Shown here in pieces: positions 1 to 9,742 of a DNA stretch of 64,000 nucleotides. Location: NCBI RefSeq assembly GCF_900155885.1, contig NZ_FTMB01000002.1, forward strand, positions 248,001 through 312,000, written 5' to 3'. This DNA is from Rhizobium sp. RU20A (lineage in GTDB: Bacteria > Pseudomonadota > Alphaproteobacteria > Rhizobiales > Rhizobiaceae). Under the pieces are notes generated by a model. It was not told where the DNA came from. It saw only the letters and a program-made list of their open reading frames with translations, and ran no database searches. Positions within the stretch are counted from its first letter, which is position 1. Each line of letters opens with the position of its first letter. Both the position numbers and the translations under genes were made by a program.

Positions 1-468
1 CAGGGCGCCGAACATCTGCTCGGCCAGGGCGACATGCTGCACATGATGGGCGGCGGGCGGATTTCGCGCGTGCACGGCCCCTTCGTCTCGGACGAAGAAG
101 TGGAGCGTGTCGTCGCGCATCTGAAGCTGCAGGGCCGGCCCGATTATCTCAGCACCGTGACGGAAGAGGAAGACGAGGCCGAGGTGGAGGAGGTCGAGGA
201 CACCGCCGTCTTCGACAAGGGCGCGATGGGCGAAGGCGACGCGGACGATCTCTACGAGAAGGCCGTGAAGCTCGTGCTGCGCGACCGCAAGTGCTCGACC
301 TCCTACATTCAGCGCCGCCTGCAGATCGGCTATAATCGTGCCGCTTCGCTGGTGGAGCGGATGGAACAGGAAGGCATGGTCGGCCCCGCTAACCATGTCG
401 GCAAGCGCTCCATCATCGGGCTGGAACGCGAGGCGCCGGCGGCGATGGAGATGGACGCCGAGGACTGA
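1..468 (+). CDS. ftsK: DNA translocase FtsK, C-terminal part (5' truncated by window edge)
   Basis: The open frame runs in from base 1, so only the last 155 residues are present. They cover the end of the motor domain (GAEHLLGQGDMLHM, followed by a GRISRVHGPFVSDEEVERVV stretch) and then an acidic linker. A winged-helix gamma domain ends the protein (CSTSYIQRRLQIGYNRAASL), the part that reads polar KOPS sequences and contacts XerD. FtsK pumps DNA at the division septum and helps resolve chromosome dimers. A strong terminator follows directly. Recognition is confident; the N-terminal membrane part lies outside the window. Confidence 0.95.
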   Translation, partial: QGAEHLLGQGDMLHMMGGGRISRVHGPFVSDEEVERVVAHLKLQGRPDYLSTVTEEEDEAEVEEVEDTAVFDKGAMGEGDADDLYEKAVKLVLRDRKCSTSYIQRRLQIGYNRAASLVERMEQEGMVGPANHVGKRSIIGLEREAPAAMEMDAED

Positions 469-502
469 TCGGCTCCTCCTTCTAACCCATAGCCAAGCCA
501 TG

Positions 503-531
503 AACCCCGCGCCGCCCGGCGCGGGGTTTTT
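503..531 (+). terminator. Rho-independent terminator after ftsK
   Basis: A perfect 10-bp GC stem (ccccgcgccg / cggcgcgggg, 505-514 and 517-526) is followed by five T residues. It lies 35 bases after the ftsK stop codon. Confidence 0.9.
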
Positions 532-586
532 CATTGCCGGATTCGCATGCGTCCGGCGCGGTCGGTTCGCCGGCAAAGGAGACCAA

Positions 587-621
587 CAAAAAACCTCGCC
601 GGCTTTCGCTGGCGAGGTTTC
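587..621 (-). terminator. Terminator of rkpU
   Basis: On the minus strand a 10-bp stem (aaacctcgcc at 591-600 paired with ggcgaggttt at 611-620) is followed by a T-rich run. It sits 24 bases downstream of the rkpU stop codon. Confidence 0.85.
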
Positions 622-644
622 AAGGCGTTAGGATCGGATCGGGA

Positions 645-1814
645 TCAGTTGTTGGTGATCGACCGTACCGAGGAGGCGGCGCCGATGGGGCGGGCGACGA
701 AGTCCATGAACTTGGAGATATCGACCGAGGGATGGCGCGAGGCGTAGATGACGTCGCGATTCTTGACCGGGAAAGTCTGGCCGACGATCAGGCTGTCCGG
801 GCGCGACATGTCGAACCGGTAGACGATCGGGTAGCGCCCCTGGGCATCCGGCTTCAGGCCCTTGTTGACCAGATTGTTGAACTTCTGCGGGCCGAGCAGG
901 GCCTCGACGATATCGGCTTCCTCGTAGCGGAAGACGAAGTAGCCCTGAGCATCGACCGACTGGTCGTTGCCGCCGCCGGCGAGTGCCACGGCTTCGAGAA
1001 GGTTCAGGTCGTTGGCGCCGAAAGGAACGCGCTGGTTGCCCTTGACGGCACCCAGAATCGTGAAGGTGCGGGGATCACGAACGACGAAGATCTGGTCGCC
1101 CGGCTGGACGTTGATGTTTTCGCGCGGCGAATCGAGCAGCGTCTTCAGGAGAACGGTGCTGGTCTTGTTGTTGCGCGTCAGCGTGACGTAGGATTCGTAA
1201 GGCGGCGCGACGGGGCCGCCGGCACGGGCGATGACATCCATGATCGATTCGGCGATCAGGTTCAGCGGCACCATGGAGGGGCGACCGACGGCACCCGAGA
1301 CGGTCACGTTGCGCGAGGTGGTGCCCACGCTGGTGACGATGACATCGGGCTCGACGGCCTTGTTGACGAGCGCCTGCAGGATGGCCTGGCGGGCCTGCTC
1401 CAGCGTGCGACCGGCAAAACGCACGGAGCCGACATAGGGGATGGCCGCCATGCCATCGGGCTGGACGACGATATCGATCGCGGTCTGCTTGGATTCGGTG
1501 GTCGAGAAAAGGCCGTCGCTGCCGGCTTCGAAAATGCTGACCTTCAATTGGTCGCCGACGCCGATCGTGACGCGGCCGACGCCGCCGCCAACGCCGAACC
1601 GGCGGCTGAGGGCGGTCGACACGTAATTGGAAACAAGGCGTGCGCTATAGCCATCGACATCGACGATATCGAAAACGGTCGCATCGCGCCGGCCGATTTC
1701 AGAGCCGGACCGGCCGGCATCGGAAAGGATGTCGCTCGCAAGCGGGCCCTCTCCGGGCACTGCCTTACAACTTGCAAGCGCCAGACAAATTGCAATCGCA
1801 CCGTAACGGATCAA
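645..1814 (-). CDS. rkpU: Capsular polysaccharide export outer-membrane lipoprotein (Wza/KpsD type)
   Basis: About 389 residues. The N-terminus carries a lipoprotein signal with lipobox LALASC (Cys near residue 16). A poly-export domain follows (VTIGVGDQLKVSIFEAG... VVQPDGMAAIPYVGSVRFAG), then SLBB-type ligand-binding repeats (VTVSGAVGRPSMVPL; FTILGAVKGNQRVPF). Proteins of this family form the outer-membrane channel that passes capsule or exopolysaccharide chains out of the cell. I chose a TTG start at 1814 because GGAG lies 8 bases upstream and it gives a normal-length signal peptide. An in-frame ATG at 1868 adds 18 residues and has no clear ribosome site. The gene diverges from rkpA, matching the rhizobial rkp-1 locus, which supports the symbol. 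Confidence 0.85.
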   Translation of the reverse strand: MIRYGAIAICLALASCKAVPGEGPLASDILSDAGRSGSEIGRRDATVFDIVDVDGYSARLVSNYVSTALSRRFGVGGGVGRVTIGVGDQLKVSIFEAGSDGLFSTTESKQTAIDIVVQPDGMAAIPYVGSVRFAGRTLEQARQAILQALVNKAVEPDVIVTSVGTTSRNVTVSGAVGRPSMVPLNLIAESIMDVIARAGGPVAPPYESYVTLTRNNKTSTVLLKTLLDSPRENINVQPGDQIFVVRDPRTFTILGAVKGNQRVPFGANDLNLLEAVALAGGGNDQSVDAQGYFVFRYEEADIVEALLGPQKFNNLVNKGLKPDAQGRYPIVYRFDMSRPDSLIVGQTFPVKNRDVIYASRHPSVDISKFMDFVARPIGAASSVRSITNN

Positions 1815-2227
1815 AGACTGTACTCCGAATTCGGCACACGAACCGCCGAAGCGCCGTGACTGCCGCATGCTTTTGGGACGCTTCTGCCCGCGACCTGAAA
1901 AGCACAATAACGCCGATACAACAAGACACCAGGGGGCGCCATCCTCCAAATTCACTGCCTGTGCCATAATGGCAATAGCAGTCAGGCGGATTAATACCTG
2001 TTTTTATATGTGAACGGACAAACCCCGAAAGGGGCTCGGGCAGGAGCCTCATGCGGGGTAATCTGTCACCTGCCTTTGCAAGCTAGGGGAGATCAGTTAA
2101 TAGCAGACTAATCGAGAGGTGGACGCACCGGTTGCGCGGGCCGTCGCCTTGCGACGTCCGCGACACACATCACGATCAATGTGCGCGCGTGCGTAGATAC
2201 TGTTTTATCAAGGGTTTTTTGCGGAAT
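1815..2227. promoter_or_regulatory. Divergent rkpU/rkpA intergenic region
   Basis: This stretch of about 410 bases holds no convincing gene. It should contain both promoters of the divergent pair. The only clear structure is a short hairpin, CCCC-GAAA-GGGG, at 2023-2034. I cannot identify a confident -35/-10 pair. The frames that read through here are N-terminal extensions of the neighbours. Confidence 0.5.
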
Positions 2228-5200
2228 ATGACGGTTGAGATTATCGGACGTGCATGCGTCGCCCCCGGAGCCCAAACGCCAGCCGAGCTTTTCGGCCTGC
2301 TGCGCAGGGGCGAATGTGCCGTTACAGAGGTTCCAGCCGACCGCTGGGAAAAAGCCCGTTTCTGGCATCCGGAAATGGGTGTTGCCGGCAAGACCTACAC
2401 GTTCCGCGCCGGCGTTCTCGATAGTATCTATGCCTTCGATGCCGGCGCCTTCGGCATGTCGCAGCGCGAGGCCATGTATATGGATCCGCAGCAGCGCGTC
2501 CTGGTGCAGCTTGCCTGGCGGGCGCTCGAAGATGCCAATATCTCCATGGCTTCGCTGCATGGTGAAAATGTCGGCGTCTATATCGGCGCCTCCAGCCTCG
2601 ACCACGCCAATCTGACGGTCGAGGACCCGGCTGCGGCCGGCCCCTACTTCATGACCGGCAACACACTGTCGATCGTTTCCAACCGCATCTCGCACATTTT
2701 CGGGCTGAGCGGCCCCAGCATGACGGTCGATACGGCCTGTTCCTCCTCGCTGGTGGCGCTCGACCAGGCCTACCGTGCGTTGAATTCCGGCGAAATCGAC
2801 ACGGCGATCGTCGGCGGCGTCAACATTCTTGCCCATCCTCTCCCCTTCGTCGGCTTTGCGCAGGCCCGCATGCTCTCTCCGGAGGGTCTGTGCCGGGCCT
2901 ACGACAATGATGGCGCGGGATATGTGCGTGCGGAAGGCGGCGTGGTCTTCGTTCTGAGGCGCAGCGACCGGGCTCGGCGCGAGCGCGACCGCAGCTACGG
3001 CCGCATCGTCGCCTCCGGCACCAATTCCGCCGGCCGGACCAATGGCATTTCCCTTCCCTCGCGCGAGGCGCAGGCCAACCTGCTGCGCGCCATCTATGAT
3101 GACAACGGCATCGACCCGAACCAGGTTGCTTTCGTCGAAGGTCACGGCACCGGTACAAAGGTCGGCGACCCTTCAGAGGTCTGGTCGATCGGAACGGTGA
3201 TCGGCAAGCCGCGCAATGCGCCGGTCCCCATCGGCTCGATCAAGTCGAATATCGGCCATACCGAGCCGGCTTCGGGCCTGTTCGGCATGCTGAAGGCGCA
3301 GATGGCGCTGGAAAACAACTACCTGCCTGCCTCGTTGCATTTCGTGACGCCCAACGAGAATATCGATTTCGAGGGCCTCAACGTGCGTGTCACGGCCAAT
3401 CCGATCGAACTTCTGAAGGGCAAGCGGGCGCGTCTGGCCGGCATCAACTCCTTCGGTTTCGGCGGCGCCAATGCGCACGTGGTCATCTCCGACCCGGAGA
3501 CCGTAGCGGACGAGAAGGCGCCGTCGGCTGGAACCAGCCACGTGTTCCTGGCGAGCGCCCATACGGCGAGCGCGCTCGAAAACCTCCTGAAGGACTACAA
3601 GGAGCGCTTTGCGCGGGCCTCGCGCCAGGATGTGCGCGCCATCGTTTCGGCCTCGGGCGCCAATCGCACGCAGATGCGCCATCGCTTCGCGGCCCGCGCC
3701 GAAAATGCCGATGATATCGTTCGCGCCATTGCCCATCACCTCGAAAAGCCGGCCTCGGACATCGGCGAGACCGGCGAGGCGCTGGTGCGGGATGCCCGCG
3801 TTGCCTTCGTCTTTTCGGGCAACGGCTCGCAATTTGCCGGCATGGGCGTCGATGCCTTCCGCGAGAACCTGCACTTCCGCCAGAGCTTCACCTCCGTTGC
3901 CGCCCTGTTCCGCTTCCATTCCGATCTCGACCTCGTGGAGGTTCTGACCGATCCGGATCTCGACAAGAAGCTTGCCGACACGAAGATCGCGCAGCCGCTG
4001 CTGTTTGCCGTGCAGGCAGCACTTTCGGATTCGCTCGTGGCCATGGGCATCAAGCCGACGGCCGTCTTCGGCCATTCCGTCGGCGAGATCGCCGCGGCCT
4101 ATGCCGCCGGGGCCCTGACGCTGGTGGATGCCGTCGCGATCGTTGCCAAGCGCTCGCTGCATCAGGACATGCTGGCCGGACAGGGCACCATGGCCGCCGT
4201 CATGCTGGGCGAGGAGCAGGCCAAGGCCTTTGGCGAGGCGCGCGGGCTCACGCAAATCTGCATCGCGGCCACCAATGCCCATAATTCCGTGACGATCTCC
4301 GGCCCGGTCGATGCCGTGCATGCCTATCGCGACCAGGCTCGAAAGGCGAAGATCCCGGCGCAGGTTCTCGACATCAACTATCCCTTCCACCATCCGATCA
4401 TCGATCAGGCGAAGGATGCCTTCCTCTCCGACCTGCCGGATATCGCGCCGCGCACCAGCGATATTGCCTATCTCTCGACCGTGACCGGCGATCGTCTCGA
4501 CGGCGATCAGCTCGATGCGGCCTACTGGTGGCGCAATGTGCGCGAGCCGGTGCGTTTCCAGCAGGCGACGGAGGCGGCCATTGCACTCGGCTGTTCGCTG
4601 TTCGTGGAAATGTCGCCGCGCGCCATCCTGTCGTCCTATCTCAAGGAGACGGTGAAGCAGTCCTCGGCGCCCGGCGCGGTCATCCCGACGCTGATGCGTG
4701 ATGCTGCCGAGAAGGGTCAGGATCCCGTCTCGCGCGCCATGGCCCGCGCCGTCGCCCACGGCGCAGCCATCGAAACCTCCCGCGTCTTCGGCAAGCGTAA
4801 CGCTGCCATCGCGCTGCCCGGACTGCCCTTCGAGCCGGTCGATCTGCGCCCGGCCACGACGTCCGATTCCAGCGATATCTTCGGTCGCGGCGGCCAGCAC
4901 ATCTATACGCTCGCCGGCTGGCGGGTCGATCCGAACGGTTCGGTCTGGAAGAACCACATCGACGCGCATCTCTTCCCCGATCTTGCCGAGCATGTGGTGG
5001 ACGGCAAACCGATCCTGCCCGGCAGCGGCTTTATCGAGATCGCCCTGCAGGCGGCCCGCCGCTTCCACGGCACCGACAGTGCCGAGATCGTCAACCTCGA
5101 GATCGTGCGTCCGCTCGAACTCGTCGAGGGTCGGATCATGGAACTGTCCACCGTCGTCTCGCCCGAGACCGGCGACATCGAGATCCGCTCGCGCGAACGG

Positions 5201-8200
5201 CTGACGGAAGACGACTGGGCCGTGCATGCGGTGGCCCGCAGCCGAAAGCCCGTGCCGTTTGCGGCCGCTCCTTTCGCGTTGCCGGCCGATCGGGGCCCGA
5301 AAACCGCCTCCGTCACGCCTGAAAAGGCCTACCAGACGGCGCGGCAGTTCGGTCTCGATTACGGTCCTCGCTTCCAGCTGCTGTCGAAGGCGACAGCGTA
5401 CGGAGAGCGCTTCATCGAAGTCGAACTGAAGGATGCCGCTGCGCCCGGCCATCCGCTGGCCGTCTACGACCTCAATCCCATGTCCGTCGACGCGACGTTC
5501 CATGGCCTCGTTGCCCTCTTCGACCGGTTTTCCGGCGAGCGGGGCGGCGCGCCCTACATTCCCGTGCGCTTCGGCAATATCCGCTTCATCGCGCCGGGCG
5601 TTCCGGTCAGGAAGGCGCTGGTGGAGATCGAGCGCGTCAGCGCCAATTCGATCAAGGCGAGGTTCCATTTCTTTGGGAAATCCGGCAAACTTATTGCCGC
5701 CTTCGAGGATTGCCGCTTCCGCCGCACCTATCTGCGCCAGCACAAGGGCCTGCGCGAACTCGCTTTCCATTATGAGACGGTGCCAAGCCTTGCGGCCTTC
5801 GCGACGCCGGATCGCCGCCCCGCCCTTGCCGATTCCCTGCTGGAAACGCCTGCAGAGACGGGCATCGACGAGACCTCGCTGCTCATCAACGCCGCGATCT
5901 ACCGTGCCTGCCACGAAATTGCGCTGAAACTCGCACGCGGCAGCGGCACGATCGAAACGCGCAAGATCGGCGGCGACTTCGAGTTCCGCTGTTTCCTGGA
6001 AAACTGCCTGCTGATCCTTGAGGATGCCGGCCTTTGCCAGAACCGCAACGGAACCGTGACCATCGAGCCGGACTTCTCGCTGCCGGCCGTCGGCGAAATC
6101 CTGACCGAACTTTATGCCGACCGGTCGGACCGGGCCGTCGAGGCGGTTCTGGTCAACAACGCCTATGTCGAGGCCCTCGCCCGCATCGAGCAGGCAGGGA
6201 CGCGGCAGGAGGCGGAAGCCCCTGCCCGCAAGCCGTTCATCTCCGACGCCACGGCCGACCATCAGGCCGTCCACTCTGCGGCCAGCCGGCAGCGGTGCGA
6301 GACGGTGCTGGCCGCCCTTGAGCGTGCCCTGGATGCGGCCCCCGGTGCGGCGCTCCGCCTGATCGAAGTCGGCACGGTGTCGCCGAGCTTCAGCCGCAAG
6401 GTCGCCGATCTTGCCGGTCGGCGTGGCGCGACGCTGGCGATCTTCGAGCCGCGCGAGAATCCACAGCGTAACCTTGAGCTCACATTTGAAACCGCGGCCC
6501 ATGTCGACGTCCTGACCAAGCAGGCCCTTGGCGAGCTGCCGGCCTTTGACCTTGCCTTCAGCGCCTCGGACAGCCTGCAGACGCTGATCGAGGACGATGC
6601 GGCAGTGCGCGCCGCCTTCCGCAGCGAGGCCAGCCATGCGCGCAAGCTGATCGCGGCCGTCGGCGGTCCCGGCATTTTCGCCGATTTCGTATTCGGCATG
6701 AGCGAGGGATGGTTCGCCCGAAGCCAGACATCCGAATTCCCGATCGGGAAGGTCGCCTCGGCCAGCCAGTGGCAAAAACTGCTGGACGATCTTGGCGCAG
6801 GCGATGCACGCGTCGAGGATATCGAGGTGGCGACCGGCTCGCTGATCGGCATCGAAACGGTGGTGGGTTCGCTGGCGAGCAACGGTGCGGCCGATGCCGT
6901 CATCGAGGATCAGGAAACAATTCTGCTCGTTCCGGCCGGAGCCAAGCTGGCCAAGCCCGCCGGGCATGTGGTGACCGTGCCCCTCAAGGGAGATCTTACC
7001 GCCGATGCCGCCGAAATCGGCAAGGCTCTCAGGGCTCTCAGGGGCCGGCTGGTTCGGGCCGTCTACCCCTCCGCAGCCGTGAAGGCCGAGGACGCCACGG
7101 CGGCAGCCATCCTCGAGGATCGCGTCCTGCATCTCAGCGCCTTTGCCGAAGCGGTGCGGGACCATTTTGGTGCCTCCGAGCCGGTGGCGGCGCTGCGGCC
7201 GCGGCTCATCGTCCTCGCACCCGGCGGAGCGCCCGTTACGGACATCGGCAAGCGCGCACCGAGCCCGGTCAATGCCGGTCTGTGGGTATTCGGCCGTGTC
7301 GTGCAGAACGAATATGACCTGATCGATCTCCACCTCGTCGATGCCGAAGGCAGCGATGCCGCGACGGTCGAGGCCGCCCTCACCCTTGCCACGAGCGAAG
7401 CAGCCAACCGCGAATGGACAGTCGATCCCGTTAGCGGACGGCTGAGCGAAGTCAGGGCCGTGCCGGGCCCGGTCGGTTCGACCAGCGGCATGACGCGTGA
7501 TTTCAAGGCGGCCACGATCCGCCAGCGCGTCTCTTCGCAGGTCGGCAGCATCGCCTGGGAAGAGACCGATATTCCAAAGGCGGGCCAAGGCGAGATCGTC
7601 GTCAAGGTCGCCGCCGCCGGCCTCAATTTCCGCGACGTGATGTGGGCCATGGGCCTGCTGCCGGAAGAGGCGCTGGAAGACGGCTTTGCCGGAGCTACCA
7701 TCGGGATGGAGCTATCCGGCCATGTGGTGGCCGTTGGCGAGGGTGTCAGCGACCTTTCGGTCGGCGATGCCGTGATGGCGATTGCCTCTGACGCCTTCTC
7801 GACCCATGCCGTCGTGTCGCGCGCCGGCGTGGCGCGCCTGCCGTCCGGTCTTGATCCGGTGGCGGCGGCGAGCGTTCCTGTCGCCTTCCTCACGGCCTAT
7901 TACGCCATGGTGGAGCTTGGCCGCATGCAGGCGGGTGAGACGATCCTGATCCACGGCGCCGCCGGCGGCGTCGGCCTTGCCGCCATCCAGATCGCCAAGC
8001 TCAAGGGCGCGACGATCATCGCCACGGCCGGCACGCTGGAAAAGCGCCGGTTCCTCACCATGCTCGGCGTCGACCACGTCTTCGACAGCCGCACGCTGGC
8101 CTTCGTCGAAGATGTGCGCCGCGTCACGAATGGCGAGGGCGTGGACCTCGTGCTGAATTCGCTCTTTGCGGATGCGATGGAACTCAGCCTGCAGCTCGTC

Positions 8201-9742
8201 AAGCCGTTCGGGCGGTTCCTCGAACTTGGCAAGCGCGACTATTACGGCGACAGCAAGATCGGCCTTCGGCCCTTCCGTCGCAATATCAGCTATTTCGGCA
8301 TCGACGCCGACCAGCTGCTCGTCAACCAGCCGTCGTTGACGCGTCGGATTTTCACCGAGATCGGCGCGCTCTTCGAGGAAGGGCGCCTCTCGCCGCTGCC
8401 GTTCCGCGCCTTCGATCATGACGAGATCGGCAATGCGTTCCGCCTGATGCAGAATGCCGGCCATATCGGCAAGATCGTAGTGCTTCCGCCTGTCGCCGGC
8501 CGCGACGAGGTGGCAAGCATGTCGGTCCGCCCCATGAAGCTTTCGGGCGAAGGCGTGCATCTCATCATCGGCGGCATTGGCGGCTTCGGTCTCGTTGCCG
8601 CCAACTGGCTGGTGGAAAAGGGAGCGCGGCGCATCGCGCTCTGCTCGCGCCGCGGCGTGGCGGATGCGGAAACCAAGGCAGCGATCGCGGCCTGGCAGAA
8701 GCTTGGCGTCACCGCCTCGGTGCATGCCTGCGACGTCACGAACCGGGAAGCTGCTTACGACCTCTTGGCGACGCTCCGGGCCGAAGCGCCGATCAAGGGC
8801 ATCGTCCACGCCGCCATGGTCCTGGATGACGCGCTGATCAGCAATCTGACGCGCGAGCGCAACCATCCGGTCATCGCCGTCAAGGCGCTCGGTGCCGGCA
8901 TCGTCGACAGCCTGACGCGCGGCGACGACCTCGATCTCTTCCTGATGTTCTCGTCCGCGACGACGCTGGTCGGCAATCCCGGCCAATCGAACTATGTGGC
9001 GGCGAACGGCTATCTCGAGGGCCTGGCCCGCGCCCGGCGTGCGGCTGGTCTTGCCGGTCTTGCGGTCGGCTTCGGCGCCATTGCCGATACCGGCTATCTC
9101 GCCAAGAACACCGACGTGAACGATCTTCTCGCCAAGCGCATCGGCAAGACGGCGCTGAAGGCGCAGGTCGCGCTCGACCAGGTCGAGGCCTATATCGAGG
9201 CCGATCCCGGCACGGTGGATGCGGCAACGGTGATGATCTCGGAAATCGACTGGGCCGCGGCGCGCAACCTGCCGGTCGCCCGTCAGGCGCTGTTCGGGGT
9301 GGTGCTGCGCAGTGCGGACCAGCACGCCGGCGGCAGCGACGGGGCCAAGATGGACCTTGTCGCCATGATCGAGGGCAAGTCGGCGCAGGATGCCGAGCAG
9401 GCGCTGTTCGATGTGGTGGCGGGCGAAATCGCCGCGATCCTTCGCGTCTCCAAGGACACGATCTCGCGCAACAAGGTGCTGAAGGAAATCGGCCTCGACA
9501 GCCTGATGGCCGTCGAACTCGGCATGAGCTTCCAGCAGAACACCGGCTTTGACATGCCCCTGTCAGGCGTTGCCGATACAACGACGGTTGGCGACGTGGC
9601 CCGCAAGCTCTACGAAAAGGTCAGCAAGCGTGACCAGGGTGGCGGCGAAGACGGCGATGGCGGCGATCACAAGCTGGTGGCCGAACTTGCCCAGCGCCAC
9701 GTGGCCACGGCCGGAGAACCGGAAAAGGCGTTGAACCAATGA
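2228..9742 (+). CDS. rkpA: Fully reducing type I fatty acid synthase/polyketide synthase of the rkp capsule locus
   Basis: 2504 residues. Domains in order: ketosynthase with active Cys171 (VDTACSSSL) and His motifs EGHGTGT and SNIGHTE; acyltransferase with Ser617 (GHSVGEIAAAYAAG); dehydratase with His922 (HVVDGKPILPGSGF); a poorly conserved middle stretch of roughly residues 1250-1750; enoyl reductase (LIHGAAGGVGLAAIQIAK, near 1900); ketoreductase (GGIGGFG near 2115, SNYVAANGYLEG); and an acyl carrier protein with Ser2425 (EIGLDSLMAVEL). All reductive domains look intact, so the product should be a saturated acyl chain, probably for the capsule lipid carrier. I chose the ATG at 2228 because the ketosynthase begins directly after it; a TTG at 2132 would add 32 unrelated residues. 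No thioesterase is present, and the stop overlaps rkpG by ATGA, so the chain is probably handed to RkpG. Confidence 0.9.
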   Translation: MTVEIIGRACVAPGAQTPAELFGLLRRGECAVTEVPADRWEKARFWHPEMGVAGKTYTFRAGVLDSIYAFDAGAFGMSQREAMYMDPQQRVLVQLAWRALEDANISMASLHGENVGVYIGASSLDHANLTVEDPAAAGPYFMTGNTLSIVSNRISHIFGLSGPSMTVDTACSSSLVALDQAYRALNSGEIDTAIVGGVNILAHPLPFVGFAQARMLSPEGLCRAYDNDGAGYVRAEGGVVFVLRRSDRARRERDRSYGRIVASGTNSAGRTNGISLPSREAQANLLRAIYDDNGIDPNQVAFVEGHGTGTKVGDPSEVWSIGTVIGKPRNAPVPIGSIKSNIGHTEPASGLFGMLKAQMALENNYLPASLHFVTPNENIDFEGLNVRVTANPIELLKGKRARLAGINSFGFGGANAHVVISDPETVADEKAPSAGTSHVFLASAHTASALENLLKDYKERFARASRQDVRAIVSASGANRTQMRHRFAARAENADDIVRAIAHHLEKPASDIGETGEALVRDARVAFVFSGNGSQFAGMGVDAFRENLHFRQSFTSVAALFRFHSDLDLVEVLTDPDLDKKLADTKIAQPLLFAVQAALSDSLVAMGIKPTAVFGHSVGEIAAAYAAGALTLVDAVAIVAKRSLHQDMLAGQGTMAAVMLGEEQAKAFGEARGLTQICIAATNAHNSVTISGPVDAVHAYRDQARKAKIPAQVLDINYPFHHPIIDQAKDAFLSDLPDIAPRTSDIAYLSTVTGDRLDGDQLDAAYWWRNVREPVRFQQATEAAIALGCSLFVEMSPRAILSSYLKETVKQSSAPGAVIPTLMRDAAEKGQDPVSRAMARAVAHGAAIETSRVFGKRNAAIALPGLPFEPVDLRPATTSDSSDIFGRGGQHIYTLAGWRVDPNGSVWKNHIDAHLFPDLAEHVVDGKPILPGSGFIEIALQAARRFHGTDSAEIVNLEIVRPLELVEGRIMELSTVVSPETGDIEIRSRERLTEDDWAVHAVARSRKPVPFAAAPFALPADRGPKTASVTPEKAYQTARQFGLDYGPRFQLLSKATAYGERFIEVELKDAAAPGHPLAVYDLNPMSVDATFHGLVALFDRFSGERGGAPYIPVRFGNIRFIAPGVPVRKALVEIERVSANSIKARFHFFGKSGKLIAAFEDCRFRRTYLRQHKGLRELAFHYETVPSLAAFATPDRRPALADSLLETPAETGIDETSLLINAAIYRACHEIALKLARGSGTIETRKIGGDFEFRCFLENCLLILEDAGLCQNRNGTVTIEPDFSLPAVGEILTELYADRSDRAVEAVLVNNAYVEALARIEQAGTRQEAEAPARKPFISDATADHQAVHSAASRQRCETVLAALERALDAAPGAALRLIEVGTVSPSFSRKVADLAGRRGATLAIFEPRENPQRNLELTFETAAHVDVLTKQALGELPAFDLAFSASDSLQTLIEDDAAVRAAFRSEASHARKLIAAVGGPGIFADFVFGMSEGWFARSQTSEFPIGKVASASQWQKLLDDLGAGDARVEDIEVATGSLIGIETVVGSLASNGAADAVIEDQETILLVPAGAKLAKPAGHVVTVPLKGDLTADAAEIGKALRALRGRLVRAVYPSAAVKAEDATAAAILEDRVLHLSAFAEAVRDHFGASEPVAALRPRLIVLAPGGAPVTDIGKRAPSPVNAGLWVFGRVVQNEYDLIDLHLVDAEGSDAATVEAALTLATSEAANREWTVDPVSGRLSEVRAVPGPVGSTSGMTRDFKAATIRQRVSSQVGSIAWEETDIPKAGQGEIVVKVAAAGLNFRDVMWAMGLLPEEALEDGFAGATIGMELSGHVVAVGEGVSDLSVGDAVMAIASDAFSTHAVVSRAGVARLPSGLDPVAAASVPVAFLTAYYAMVELGRMQAGETILIHGAAGGVGLAAIQIAKLKGATIIATAGTLEKRRFLTMLGVDHVFDSRTLAFVEDVRRVTNGEGVDLVLNSLFADAMELSLQLVKPFGRFLELGKRDYYGDSKIGLRPFRRNISYFGIDADQLLVNQPSLTRRIFTEIGALFEEGRLSPLPFRAFDHDEIGNAFRLMQNAGHIGKIVVLPPVAGRDEVASMSVRPMKLSGEGVHLIIGGIGGFGLVAANWLVEKGARRIALCSRRGVADAETKAAIAAWQKLGVTASVHACDVTNREAAYDLLATLRAEAPIKGIVHAAMVLDDALISNLTRERNHPVIAVKALGAGIVDSLTRGDDLDLFLMFSSATTLVGNPGQSNYVAANGYLEGLARARRAAGLAGLAVGFGAIADTGYLAKNTDVNDLLAKRIGKTALKAQVALDQVEAYIEADPGTVDAATVMISEIDWAAARNLPVARQALFGVVLRSADQHAGGSDGAKMDLVAMIEGKSAQDAEQALFDVVAGEIAAILRVSKDTISRNKVLKEIGLDSLMAVELGMSFQQNTGFDMPLSGVADTTTVGDVARKLYEKVSKRDQGGGEDGDGGDHKLVAELAQRHVATAGEPEKALNQ

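Noticed and set aside
534-1859. 441-codon plus-strand frame opposite rkpU
   Set aside because: Shadow of rkpU with Asp/Arg/Ala-rich composition; no ribosome site and no recognisable fold.
3173-7588. 1471-codon open frame on the minus strand opposite rkpA
   Set aside because: It is a mirror of the high-GC rkpA frame; composition is low-complexity Arg/Gly/Asp and no domain fits.
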